From positions 160,392-224,391 of the forward strand of contig CAZJWC010000002.1 of the NCBI GenBank assembly GCA_964550125.1: DNA of 64,000 nucleotides, read 5' to 3'. A model generated the notes under the pieces. It had not been told where the DNA came from, made no database searches, and saw only the letters and a list, made by a program, of their open reading frames with translations. Positions within the stretch are counted from its first letter, which is position 1; the number at the start of each line of letters is the position of its first letter. A program made the translations under genes and the position numbers. This document shows positions 17,657 through 26,159 of this stretch, piece by piece. Origin of the DNA: CAZJWC01 sp964550125 (GTDB taxonomy: Bacteria > Bacillota > Clostridia > Christensenellales > Borkfalkiaceae).

Positions 17657-18426
17657 AACTTGCAATGAAAATATGTTATGATGGAACTAACTATTGTGGT
17701 TGGCAAATTCAACCTAATGGAATATCAATACAAAGTGTTTTAGAGGATTGCATCACAAAAGCCTTAAATAGTAATGAAAAAATAAACATTTTAGGCTCAG
17801 GTCGAACGGACGCAGGAGTACACGCCCTTTCGCAAGTAATTTCCTGCGAGGTTGACGATTCTATCACAACCCCTCCTGAAAAAATGCCCATTTTAATAAA
17901 TAGATTATTGCCTGACGATATAAGTGTTTTATTATGCAAAAGGGTGGGGGAGGAATTTCACCCTCAACGCTCTGCTAAAAGAAAGACGTATAGATATTCC
18001 TTTTACATATCAAAAGAGCGAGTTCCGTTGCTTGATAAATACGCACTTAAAGTGAGTGAAGAACTTGATGTTGCAAAAATGAAAATGCTTGCAAAAGTAT
18101 TTATCGGTGAACATGATTTTAAATGTATGTGTGCAAGTGGTTCACAGGTCAAAAGTACAATAAGAGAGATTTACTCAATAGAAATTTCTAAGGATAACAT
18201 AAATAATATAGAAAAAATAAATATTGACTTCTGTGGAAACGGATTTTTATATAATATGGTTAGGACTCTTGCTGGGCAGTTTTGGGCAGTAGGAACTAAT
18301 GTAAAAAGCGTTGATGAAATAAAGGAAGCGTTTTTACAAGGCAAGAGAGATAAACTTGCAAAAACATTGTGCGCAAAAGGTTTAACTCTATTTGATATAG
18401 TTTATGAAAATTTTGTAGAACTTTAA
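17653..18426 (+). CDS. truA: tRNA pseudouridine(38-40) synthase
   Basis: Converts uridines 38-40 of many tRNAs to pseudouridine. The 257-residue protein starts MKICYDGTNYCGWQ-like and has the catalytic Asp in SGRTDAGVHA, near residue 55. The C-terminal GNGFLYNMVRTLAG is the usual RNA-binding segment. Its ATG overlaps the ecfT stop. The order ecfA1-ecfA2-ecfT-truA is conserved in many Firmicutes, where it usually belongs to the ribosomal-protein region; here no ribosomal genes follow. Confidence 0.97.
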   Translation: MKLAMKICYDGTNYCGWQIQPNGISIQSVLEDCITKALNSNEKINILGSGRTDAGVHALSQVISCEVDDSITTPPEKMPILINRLLPDDISVLLCKRVGEEFHPQRSAKRKTYRYSFYISKERVPLLDKYALKVSEELDVAKMKMLAKVFIGEHDFKCMCASGSQVKSTIREIYSIEISKDNINNIEKINIDFCGNGFLYNMVRTLAGQFWAVGTNVKSVDEIKEAFLQGKRDKLAKTLCAKGLTLFDIVYENFVEL

Positions 18427-18479
18427 AAATTTAAACTTTTATTCACAATAAAGTGCTTTAATAAAATGGGTGGCTGAAA

Positions 18480-19655
18480 ATGAATTATTCATTATATAAC
18501 GATTTGAATAGAAAAAAATTAAAATCATATAATCCTAATAACTTTACTCCCCTTGATGCGATTATAGTTTTTGCACTATTTTTAGTGTCCTATCATCTGT
18601 TGTCAAACACATTTGGGTATTTATTAAATGCCCTATATACCATAGGGGTTGAAAGAGGAATTAAATTTTTACAAAGTTATTATTTTTATGCTTCGCTCTC
18701 AACGGTAATTTTAGGTGGATTACTTGTAGGTATAACACTAATCTTTTGCAAGGTGAGAAATGTATCCCTCTTTAATGGTGGTGGTTTAGTTTGCAGGAGG
18801 CAAATGACTAACGATTTTTTAATGGTTGCTTTACTTGCAATAGGTATGCTAACCGTAGTCAGTTATGTCAATAATATTTTAAGTGAGTATTTTACAATAC
18901 TTGAAATACTTTTTGGTATACCACAATATTCAGTTGAAAATTCAGGTTTTGATTTAACAAATGAAAGTTTTGCTGTTTTTTATGTGCTTGTTGCCACAGC
19001 AGTAATCCCTGCTTTCAGTGAGGAGTTTATCTTCCGTGGGGTTATAATGAGAGGTTTAAAAGACTATGGCAAAATACCGGCAGTAGTAATATCTTCTCTA
19101 TTATTTGCCTTGGCTCACTGTAACGTTCATCAGTTTGCTTATCAATTTTTATTAGGACTTTTAATCGGTTTTATAGTATTTGAAACAAGAAATTTGTGGT
19201 GTGGTATTTTTATGCATTTCTGCAATAACTTTTTAATAGTTTTACTTGAAGTTTTAACTTCAAATACTGAGAGTTATACAAATCTGGGCAATGAAATTAT
19301 CGGCATGGCAATCAGTCAAATTTTCCAAGTATTATTAGGAGTTATCTGTCTGGTTATTGCAATAATATATTATGGAAAGAGATTTTTACAATCTAATAAA
19401 AAAGGAGTTGTAAACGCAAAAGCCGTTGAATATTTGAATTATAATATAAAAGATATTTCTACGGGTGAGGAAAGGAGTGAAAAATGGTATACCGATTTAT
19501 CTGTTTGTAACGACAATGAGAGAATTGTCCTTGAAGATGGTAGACTAATTAAAGTTAATAAAGGAAAAAATAAAGTTGTTTGTGGTATTTTATTAGGCGT
19601 GTTGGTTGTTATTGGATTTACGCTTGAAATACTATCTTGGCTTTGCATTATTTAG
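18480..19655 (+). CDS. CPBP family intramembrane glutamic endopeptidase
   Basis: A 391-residue multi-pass membrane protein of the CPBP (CAAX protease and bacteriocin-processing) family. All three signature motifs are present: EEFIFRG, FALAHCN and MHFCNN, which carry the catalytic Glu pair and the His/Asn residues within membrane helices. The last 90 residues are a soluble segment and a final membrane helix, longer than the minimal family domain. Substrate unknown; relatives process prenylated or bacteriocin-like peptides or act in immunity. It lies 53 bases after truA without a terminator, so it is probably co-transcribed. Confidence 0.9.
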   Translation: MNYSLYNDLNRKKLKSYNPNNFTPLDAIIVFALFLVSYHLLSNTFGYLLNALYTIGVERGIKFLQSYYFYASLSTVILGGLLVGITLIFCKVRNVSLFNGGGLVCRRQMTNDFLMVALLAIGMLTVVSYVNNILSEYFTILEILFGIPQYSVENSGFDLTNESFAVFYVLVATAVIPAFSEEFIFRGVIMRGLKDYGKIPAVVISSLLFALAHCNVHQFAYQFLLGLLIGFIVFETRNLWCGIFMHFCNNFLIVLLEVLTSNTESYTNLGNEIIGMAISQIFQVLLGVICLVIAIIYYGKRFLQSNKKGVVNAKAVEYLNYNIKDISTGEERSEKWYTDLSVCNDNERIVLEDGRLIKVNKGKNKVVCGILLGVLVVIGFTLEILSWLCII

Positions 19656-19663
19656 GAGGAATT

Positions 19664-20578
19664 ATGCTTTTTACACAAATATTTGAAACTATATATTCCA
19701 ATTTAGTGGAATCGGAAAGATACTTATCCTTTCAGTCTTTTGAGGCTATGTATATATCTTTATTTACTGCATTAGGGGTAGGAGTGCTTTTATATGTTAT
19801 GTTAGGCATCACTTTATATTCGTTAGGTAAAAAGGCAGGTTTAACAAAATTATGGCGTGCATTTATACCTTTTGCAAATACTTATATGATAGGTGAACTT
19901 GCAGTTGAAGGAAAATTTTTTAAAATCAGAACAAAAAATATAAAAATGATTGCGCTTATTGCAGAAATAATTTACTTCCTTTTTTATACAGCCTACCTAG
20001 TTATGTATGCTGTTGCTGTTGAAAAAGGGTTTATAAACTATGAAATTCAAATTAGCGAGTTTTTAGGCGAGGCTATTGAAGAGGTTGTTATGATTTGGAA
20101 TTTGCCTGTTGCAATGGGTGCTTATAAAACAGTTTATAATGTAATTAAATATGTAAGTATAGGTGCTGAAATATTTTACATTATAGGATTTTGGGCATTG
20201 TTTTTGGCTTTCTTTAGAAGATATAAAAGAAACCTTGCAACATTGCTTACATTAATTTGTGTTATCTTCCCTGCCTTGTACCCCATTTTTATTTTAACTT
20301 GCATAAAGAGTGTGCCTGTTGATTATTTTGATTTCCTTGCAAAGCAACATATGGCTTATGATAACTATATTAGAAATTTAAACTCAATGTATCAAAATAA
20401 TCCCAGCAATCAAAATACGAACAATAGCAATCCTTTTGAAGATTATTCTCAAACTCAAACAAAAAGACCTGAATCTCCCTTTAGTGAGTATTCGGCTAGT
20501 AATGAAAAGGTAGATACTTCAAATATAAAGTCGACAGAAGACAATTCAAACAACGATAATAGCGACTTGTTTGACTAA
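19664..20578 (+). CDS. Multi-pass membrane protein with polar C-terminal tail
   Basis: A 304-residue protein with about four or five hydrophobic segments in residues 25-225 and a disordered tail rich in Asn, Ser, Gln and Pro (residues 235-304). The segment KAGLTKLWRAFIPFANTYMIGE resembles the conserved face of small clostridial membrane proteins that are often annotated only as hypothetical. ATG 19664 is chosen because AGGAGGA (19655-19661) is directly upstream. It starts eight bases after the CPBP gene and ends before a terminator, closing the ecf-truA unit. Function unknown. Confidence 0.83.
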   Translation: MLFTQIFETIYSNLVESERYLSFQSFEAMYISLFTALGVGVLLYVMLGITLYSLGKKAGLTKLWRAFIPFANTYMIGELAVEGKFFKIRTKNIKMIALIAEIIYFLFYTAYLVMYAVAVEKGFINYEIQISEFLGEAIEEVVMIWNLPVAMGAYKTVYNVIKYVSIGAEIFYIIGFWALFLAFFRRYKRNLATLLTLICVIFPALYPIFILTCIKSVPVDYFDFLAKQHMAYDNYIRNLNSMYQNNPSNQNTNNSNPFEDYSQTQTKRPESPFSEYSASNEKVDTSNIKSTEDNSNNDNSDLFD

Positions 20579-20585
20579 ATAAAAT

Positions 20586-20609
20586 AAGCGAACTTAAAGT
20601 TCGCTTTTT
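20586..20609 (+). terminator. Terminator closing the ecf-truA unit
   Basis: AAGCGAACT and AGTTCGCTT form a 9-bp stem followed by TTTTT, just before mnmE. Confidence 0.85.
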
Positions 20610-20627
20610 AAATAGTTAGGTGTACTT

Positions 20628-21962
20628 ATGGATAATATTTCAGCAATTTCAACAGCAATTGGCACTGGTGGTGTAGCGATAATTAGATTGAGTGGCGATT
20701 CCGTTTTATCTGTTGCGTCAAAAATGTTTTTGCCAAACGGTTCAACTCAAGTAAATAACTTTGAACCAAACAAGATGTATACTGGTGAAATTTTAGCAAA
20801 CGGATTTAAGGACTACGGCATGTGTGTTTACTTTAAAGCGCCAAAAAGTTTTACAGGTGAGGACGTGGTGGAATTTCATTGCCACGGTGGATTAAGTATT
20901 GCAAGAGGTATTCTTAAAAAGACTTTTGAACTTGGTTGCAAATCTGCCCAAAAGGGTGAGTTTACAAGAAGGGCATTTTTAAATGGGAAACTCTCTTTAT
21001 CTTCAGCCGAAGGTATGATTGATATGATTAATGGCGAAAGTGAAAGTGAGGTTAAAGCAGGTTACTACCTTTATACTGAAAAGTTAAATAGAATAGTTGG
21101 CGAGATACAAAGTGAATTAACTAATATACTTGCTTCAGTTGATGCTGATATTGATTTTCCTGAAGAAGATATTGAAAGGGACGAACTTTCTAATGTTAAG
21201 AGTAGAGTAATTGCTCAAAGGGATAAAATTGAAGGGATAATTTCAAGATACAATACAGGTAGAAAAATTAAAGAGGGTGTAACAGTTGCATTGACGGGAA
21301 GGACAAATACAGGTAAAAGTTCAATCCTGAACGCTCTACTTGGGTATGACAAAGCGATTGTTTCAAACATTGCAGGTACTACTCGTGATGCCGTTGAAGG
21401 CGGTTTGGTTTTGGAAGGTATCAAGTTTAATGTGTATGACACTGCAGGAATTAGAGAGAGTGATGACTTCGTTGAAAATATAGGCATATCTCGTGCAGAA
21501 AAAATCGTTGAAAGTGCTGACCTTGTTTTATTCGTGCTTGACGCAAGCAATCCTTTAACAAGTGAAGATAAGGAACTTTATCAAAAAGTAAAAGACAAAA
21601 ATACAATAGTCATTTTTAATAAGAGTGATTTATCAAAAATTCAAACGGAGATAGAGGCAGATATTTCAGTTTCTGCACTTACTCTTGAAAATATTGACCT
21701 TTTAAAAGAGATGATGGTTTCAAAAAGTATTGATAGAGGTTCTTTTGACGGAGAGTTTTTAACTGAAGAAAGACATTACTATGCTCTTAAAAAAGCAAGC
21801 GATTGTTTAAAGAGCGGTATAGATAATTGTGGTTTAGTCCCCCTTGACTTGATAGCGATTGACCTGAAAAATGCTTGGGATACTTTGGGTGAGATTAGTG
21901 GCCAAACGGCTAGCGAAGATATTATAAATGAAATTTTTTCAAAGTTTTGCGTTGGAAAATAA
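20628..21962 (+). CDS. mnmE: tRNA modification GTPase MnmE
   Basis: GTPase that, with MnmG, adds carboxymethylaminomethyl groups to U34 of tRNA. The 444-residue protein has the N-terminal folate-binding fold (AISTAIGTGGVAIIR), a helical domain, an inserted G domain with G1 GRTNTGKSS, G3 DTAGIR and G4 NKSD, and ends in FCVGK, the conserved C-terminal Cys motif. G1 usually reads GRPNxGKS; here Pro is Thr. The MnmG partner is not in the window. It starts 18 bases after a terminator, with AGGTG as a modest ribosome site. Confidence 0.97.
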   Translation: MDNISAISTAIGTGGVAIIRLSGDSVLSVASKMFLPNGSTQVNNFEPNKMYTGEILANGFKDYGMCVYFKAPKSFTGEDVVEFHCHGGLSIARGILKKTFELGCKSAQKGEFTRRAFLNGKLSLSSAEGMIDMINGESESEVKAGYYLYTEKLNRIVGEIQSELTNILASVDADIDFPEEDIERDELSNVKSRVIAQRDKIEGIISRYNTGRKIKEGVTVALTGRTNTGKSSILNALLGYDKAIVSNIAGTTRDAVEGGLVLEGIKFNVYDTAGIRESDDFVENIGISRAEKIVESADLVLFVLDASNPLTSEDKELYQKVKDKNTIVIFNKSDLSKIQTEIEADISVSALTLENIDLLKEMMVSKSIDRGSFDGEFLTEERHYYALKKASDCLKSGIDNCGLVPLDLIAIDLKNAWDTLGEISGQTASEDIINEIFSKFCVGK

Positions 21963-21974
21963 TAAAACAAAAAT

Positions 21975-22004
21975 AAAAAGTCCGTTAAAAAACGGACTTT
22001 TTTT
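21975..22004. terminator. Bidirectional terminator between mnmE and asd
   Basis: AAAGTCCGTT and AACGGACTTT form a 10-bp stem with an AAAA loop and A/T runs on both sides; it serves both convergent genes. Confidence 0.9.
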
Positions 22005-22014
22005 ATTTAAATTA

Positions 22015-23094
22015 TTAGTCAAAATAACCTTTTTTTGCAAGTAATTCAGCCATAAGTACAGCACCACCGGCAGCACCACGCAAAGTGTTGTGCGATAGGC
22101 AAACGAACTTATAGTCGAACAAACAATCCTCTCTCAATCTACCAACATTTACAGCCATACCGTTTTCGCATAGTCTGTCAAGTTTAGTTTGAGGACGGTT
22201 GTCTTCTTCATAGTAGTGTAAAAATTGCTTGGGTGCAGAGGGAAGTTCCAAATCTTGAGGTTCGCCCTTAAACTCAGCCCAATCTTTAAGAATTTGCTCT
22301 TTTGTAGGCTTGTTTTCAAATTTAACAAAAACAGCAGCCATATGTCCGTTTGAAACGGGAACTCTAAAACATTGTGCAGTAATTACGGGTTCAGTTGCAG
22401 GAACAATTTTTCCGTCCTTAATTTCACCCCAAATTTTAAGAGGTTCTTTTTCGGATTTTTCTTCTTCACCACCAATGAAAGGAATAACATTGTCTAAAAT
22501 TTCAGGCATAGTTTCAAAAGTTTTACCAGCACCTGAAATTGCTTGATATGTACAAGCAACAGCATTAACAATACCGTATTTTTTAAGGGGGTGTAATGCA
22601 GGAACATAACTTTGTAATGAGCAGTTGCTCTTTACTGCTATAAATCCACGCTTTGTTCCTAAACGCTTTCTTTGTGCAGAGATAATTTCAGCGTGGTCAG
22701 CGTTGATTTCAGGGATAATCATAGGAACGTCATCGGTAAATCTATGAGCAGAGTTGTTTGAAATTACGCAAACTTCTCTCTTTGCATATTCTTCTTCCAT
22801 TACTTTAATTTCTGCCTTGGGCATATCAACAGCACAAAAAACCACTTCAACTTGGTTAGCAATCTTGTCCATATCGCCAACGCAATCATAAAGTTTCATA
22901 TCTTTAATTTGTTCAGGAATTTCAGTTTCCATAGCCCAGCGTTTGCCAACTGCTTCAGTATAAGTTTTTCCAGCTGAACGGGGTGAAGCACCTAAACAAA
23001 CAATTTCAAAATAAGGGTGGTTAGATAAAAGAGTAATAAATCTTTGACCAACCATACCAGTAGCACCTAAAATACCAACCTTGTATTTTTTCAT
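22015..23094 (-). CDS. asd: Aspartate-semialdehyde dehydrogenase
   Basis: Reduces aspartyl phosphate to aspartate semialdehyde, the branch point to lysine, diaminopimelate, threonine and methionine. The 359-residue protein has the NADP motif GATGMVGQR, the catalytic Cys in VKSNCSLQ and the catalytic His in VSNGHMAAV. The SNCSLQ context and length match the type found in archaea, fungi and some anaerobic bacteria, rather than the SNCTT enzyme of E. coli. It is a single-gene unit. Confidence 0.95.
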   Translation of the reverse strand: MKKYKVGILGATGMVGQRFITLLSNHPYFEIVCLGASPRSAGKTYTEAVGKRWAMETEIPEQIKDMKLYDCVGDMDKIANQVEVVFCAVDMPKAEIKVMEEEYAKREVCVISNNSAHRFTDDVPMIIPEINADHAEIISAQRKRLGTKRGFIAVKSNCSLQSYVPALHPLKKYGIVNAVACTYQAISGAGKTFETMPEILDNVIPFIGGEEEKSEKEPLKIWGEIKDGKIVPATEPVITAQCFRVPVSNGHMAAVFVKFENKPTKEQILKDWAEFKGEPQDLELPSAPKQFLHYYEEDNRPQTKLDRLCENGMAVNVGRLREDCLFDYKFVCLSHNTLRGAAGGAVLMAELLAKKGYFD

Positions 23095-23210
23095 AATAAC
23101 TCCAAAAAACGCATTTAAATTGTGTTTTTATAATATATTTTTTGTTCAGGTTGATTTTAACAAAACGAAAGATAAAAGTCAAAGATTTTTGCATATCTAT
23201 ATTATTTTGT

Positions 23211-23239
23211 TTGATAAAAAGTACAAAATGTAGTACAAT
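23211..23239 (+). promoter_or_regulatory. Promoter of the 23.3-28.7 kb gene row
   Basis: TTGATA (23211-23216), 17 bases, TACAAT (23234-23239), about 50 bases before the next ATG. The 196-base gap to asd holds nothing else I can see. Confidence 0.68.
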
Positions 23240-23290
23240 ATTTTACAAATCAAAAACAAATTTTTATTTTTAATAAGAAACGGAGTAAAA

Positions 23291-24559
23291 ATGGCAAAAG
23301 AAAGTTTTGTAACTAAATATATAGTTCTAAAAGAAAAATATGAAAATGAGAAAAGGAAATTTCCCGCAAAGTCATATTTAGGTTTGTTTGGCAACATTTT
23401 AAAGGGAATGTTTAGTAAACTTACTCTTACAAATCTAATTATGCTTATTGCTTTTTTGCCTACTGTTATAATTTTATGGTATAAAAATATCACTGTTCAA
23501 TCAAATGGTATGACTTTGCCTTTTGCTGGCAATGTTGGTGTAGGCTATCCTTCAGCAATTTCATTGATAGGCGAAACTGAAAGAATAATTTTTCAAACGA
23601 ATTTAGTGTTTAACGGTATGCTTATCGTAACCTCACTATTTTTAGCGTTTGCACTTTCAGGTGGCTTTTACTTGATTAGACAATATGTTTTGGGTAACAA
23701 TCCTTCAATAGGCACTTTCTTTAAAGGTGTAAAACAAAATTATTTATCAATGTTATTTATTATGGCGTTCTTTACAATTTTCTACTTTTTACACTCTTTT
23801 ATCGTAAGTTATTGTAATTATGCTATTGTGCTTAACCCCTCTTTAAAAGTCATTTTAACAATATCAAAAGTTGCTTCTTATATCTTTTTAGGTATTGCAA
23901 CTATTATGACTTTTTGGATGCTTTCAATGACGGCAAGTTATAAGATGAGCCCTTGGGTTCTTCTTAAAAATTCCTTCTTGATGGTATGGGGTTTCTTCCC
24001 TACAAACGTTGTGTTTGGTGGACTTATCATTTTGCCGGCAGTATTTTTATTAAACTTTTCTAACACCTCAATAATTATGTTTGGAATCATTGTCTACGGC
24101 TTTATAGGTATTGCATTATCAATGCTTTGCTGGATGTGTTACTCACAATGGGCTTTTGACAAGTACTTCCCTAAGGTAGAAGTTAAGACTGAAGAAAAGA
24201 AATACACCTCTATCTCTTATTCTTTTGATGAAAGTGGTAGAGCAAAGGCTGAAGTTGTTGAGCATAAAGTTGAAGTTTTAAAAACGAAGTATGTTTTAGC
24301 CTCTAAACCTATCAAACCTTTCAATGATGAAATGCAAGTGTATTCAATGCCTGCTAGTTTTACGAGGGAGGACTTAAAAAAGGTTGTAGAAAGTAAAAAA
24401 ACACTTGTAGAAGATAGCAACAACTACTATGAAAACCATAAAAATGATGAAAAGTATGTTGAGTATAATAAACAATTTGAAATTGTAAGAAAAGCCCCTT
24501 CATCAAAGGGCAAAAAACAACCAAAGGGTGATTTTTTAAATAATGGAAAGGGCGTATAA
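23291..24559 (+). CDS. Multi-pass membrane protein, possibly YesL/DUF624-like
   Basis: A 422-residue protein. After a basic N-terminus, residues 40-285 contain about six hydrophobic segments, among them NLIMLIAFLPTVIILW and a repeated pattern of Phe-rich helices with short polar turns that resembles the DUF624/YesL family. Residues 290-422 are a charged soluble tail ending in KGKKQPKGDFLNNG. The methyltransferase that follows begins inside its last 17 bases, so the two are coupled. I cannot assign a function, and the YesL link is only an impression from the helix pattern. Confidence 0.82.
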   Translation: MAKESFVTKYIVLKEKYENEKRKFPAKSYLGLFGNILKGMFSKLTLTNLIMLIAFLPTVIILWYKNITVQSNGMTLPFAGNVGVGYPSAISLIGETERIIFQTNLVFNGMLIVTSLFLAFALSGGFYLIRQYVLGNNPSIGTFFKGVKQNYLSMLFIMAFFTIFYFLHSFIVSYCNYAIVLNPSLKVILTISKVASYIFLGIATIMTFWMLSMTASYKMSPWVLLKNSFLMVWGFFPTNVVFGGLIILPAVFLLNFSNTSIIMFGIIVYGFIGIALSMLCWMCYSQWAFDKYFPKVEVKTEEKKYTSISYSFDESGRAKAEVVEHKVEVLKTKYVLASKPIKPFNDEMQVYSMPASFTREDLKKVVESKKTLVEDSNNYYENHKNDEKYVEYNKQFEIVRKAPSSKGKKQPKGDFLNNGKGV

Positions 24560-25277
24560 TTGTCTTGCTGATTATTTTGAATATTTAAATGAAGACTGCG
24601 ACTATAAAATTTGGTCGCAGTATTTAATTAGTAAACTCTCAAGTTTTGACGGACTAGAAACAGGGGTAGATATCGGCTGTGGAGGAGGTTACTTTACAAG
24701 GAAACTTGAAAGGGCAGGGTATAGTATGCTAGGAGTTGACTGCAACGAAGCAATGCTTTCAAATGCAATACAAAATTCAAAAAAAGAGGGTTTGCGTTCA
24801 AACTATATTCTGCAAAAAGTTCAATCTTTAAAACTTAATAAAAAGGTGGATTTTGCTGTAAGCGTGAACGATTGTTTCAATTATATTAAGAGTGAAAGTT
24901 TGGCATCTTCCTTTAAAAAGGTTTACAATAACTTAAAGGGGAACGGAGTTTTCCTTTTTGATATTTCCTCCGAATATAAATTTAAAAATATAATTGCAAA
25001 TAATACCTTTGGTGAGGATACTGATAAAGTTAGTTATCTTTGGTTTAACACTCTTTCAAATGATTTTGTTGATATGGATATAACTTTGTTTATTAAAGAA
25101 AAGGACGGAAGGTATATCAAAAGGGAAGAAAGTCATCGTCAGTATATTCATAGTGAGGAGAGAGTAACGTCCGCATTAAAAGAGGCTGGGTTTGAAATTG
25201 TATGCGTTGAGGGGCATCTTGGACAGGAAAAATCTAACAACGCAGAAAGATTGAATTTTATATGTAAACGCACATAA
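24543..25277 (+). CDS. Class I SAM-dependent methyltransferase, YqeM-like
   Basis: A 244-residue methyltransferase. Motif I is VDIGCGGGYFTRKL and the acidic post-I residue is in GVDCNEAM. The N-terminal segment AYNCLADYFEYL..DYKIWSQYL resembles the start of YqeM-type methyltransferases of Firmicutes. Substrate unknown. It overlaps the preceding membrane protein gene by 17 bases and is followed after 18 bases by hslO, suggesting one transcript. I see no ribosome site as strong as those of its neighbours, which fits translational coupling. Confidence 0.85.
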   Translation: MERAYNCLADYFEYLNEDCDYKIWSQYLISKLSSFDGLETGVDIGCGGGYFTRKLERAGYSMLGVDCNEAMLSNAIQNSKKEGLRSNYILQKVQSLKLNKKVDFAVSVNDCFNYIKSESLASSFKKVYNNLKGNGVFLFDISSEYKFKNIIANNTFGEDTDKVSYLWFNTLSNDFVDMDITLFIKEKDGRYIKREESHRQYIHSEERVTSALKEAGFEIVCVEGHLGQEKSNNAERLNFICKRT

Positions 25278-25295
25278 TATAAACTAGGTGATAAT

Positions 25296-26156
25296 ATGGA
25301 TAAAATTTTAAAAACTTTAGTATATAATAACGAGGTATCTCTTGCCGTTTTAGACATTACTGAAATGGTAAATGAAGGTATAAAACTACATAATTTTTCT
25401 CCTGTGGCGGCAGCAGCCTTTGGTCGTACTTTAGCAGTTGCAACTTATATGTGTACTGGATTAAAAGGGGAAAATTCTGCCTTGACTGTTACGATAAACG
25501 GAAATGGTGTTGGTGGAAAGATAGAAGTTTCTGGTAACAACAGCCTTTGTATGCGTGGTTTAGTTGATAATCCAACAGTTTCGATGAATCCTAATAAGTT
25601 TGGTAAACTTGATGTAGGAGGTTTTGTCGGTACAACAGGCTACATAGTTGTAGTGCGTGATGACGGCATAGGACAACCTTTTGTTGGTACCGTTGAATTA
25701 ACAAACGGAGAAATTGCAGAAGATTTTGTAAAGTATTATGCAATAAGTGAGCAAATTCCTACTGCAATCGCTGTAGGTGTTAAAATAGGAAAGGACGGAC
25801 TTTGCGAAGGTGCTGGTGGTGTGATTTTGCAGTTACTTCCCAACGCAAGTGAGGAGAGTATACAAGAGGTTGAAAAGGTTATACTTAATTTTAACGATAT
25901 CAGTTCGCAAATAGCCGAACTGGGTGCTGACGGTGTTGCCGATAAATATTTTGGGGACGGCTTTTATGTTGAGCATTACCCTAAATATAAATGTAATTGT
26001 TCAAAAGAATACATTTCAGGCATTATTAAATCTATTGGAAAGAGCGAACTTTTGCAAATTTGTGAGCAAGAAGGAAAGGTAAACGTTCATTGTCATTATT
26101 GTAATACTGACTATGATTTTTATAAAGATGATATTGAGGGATTGTTTAAAGATTAA
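25296..26156 (+). CDS. hslO: 33-kDa redox-regulated chaperone Hsp33
   Basis: Holdase chaperone switched on by oxidation. The 286-residue protein has the N-terminal fold typical of Hsp33 (FSPVAAAAFGRTL) and a C-terminal zinc/redox region with C233-x-C235 and C266-x-x-C269, plus a further Cys at 256. Oxidation releases zinc and unfolds the linker. In an anaerobe it would protect proteins during oxygen exposure. It stands between a methyltransferase gene and a TPR gene in the same direction, with three bases separating it from the latter. Confidence 0.96.
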   Translation: MDKILKTLVYNNEVSLAVLDITEMVNEGIKLHNFSPVAAAAFGRTLAVATYMCTGLKGENSALTVTINGNGVGGKIEVSGNNSLCMRGLVDNPTVSMNPNKFGKLDVGGFVGTTGYIVVVRDDGIGQPFVGTVELTNGEIAEDFVKYYAISEQIPTAIAVGVKIGKDGLCEGAGGVILQLLPNASEESIQEVEKVILNFNDISSQIAELGADGVADKYFGDGFYVEHYPKYKCNCSKEYISGIIKSIGKSELLQICEQEGKVNVHCHYCNTDYDFYKDDIEGLFKD

Positions 26157-26159
26157 CCT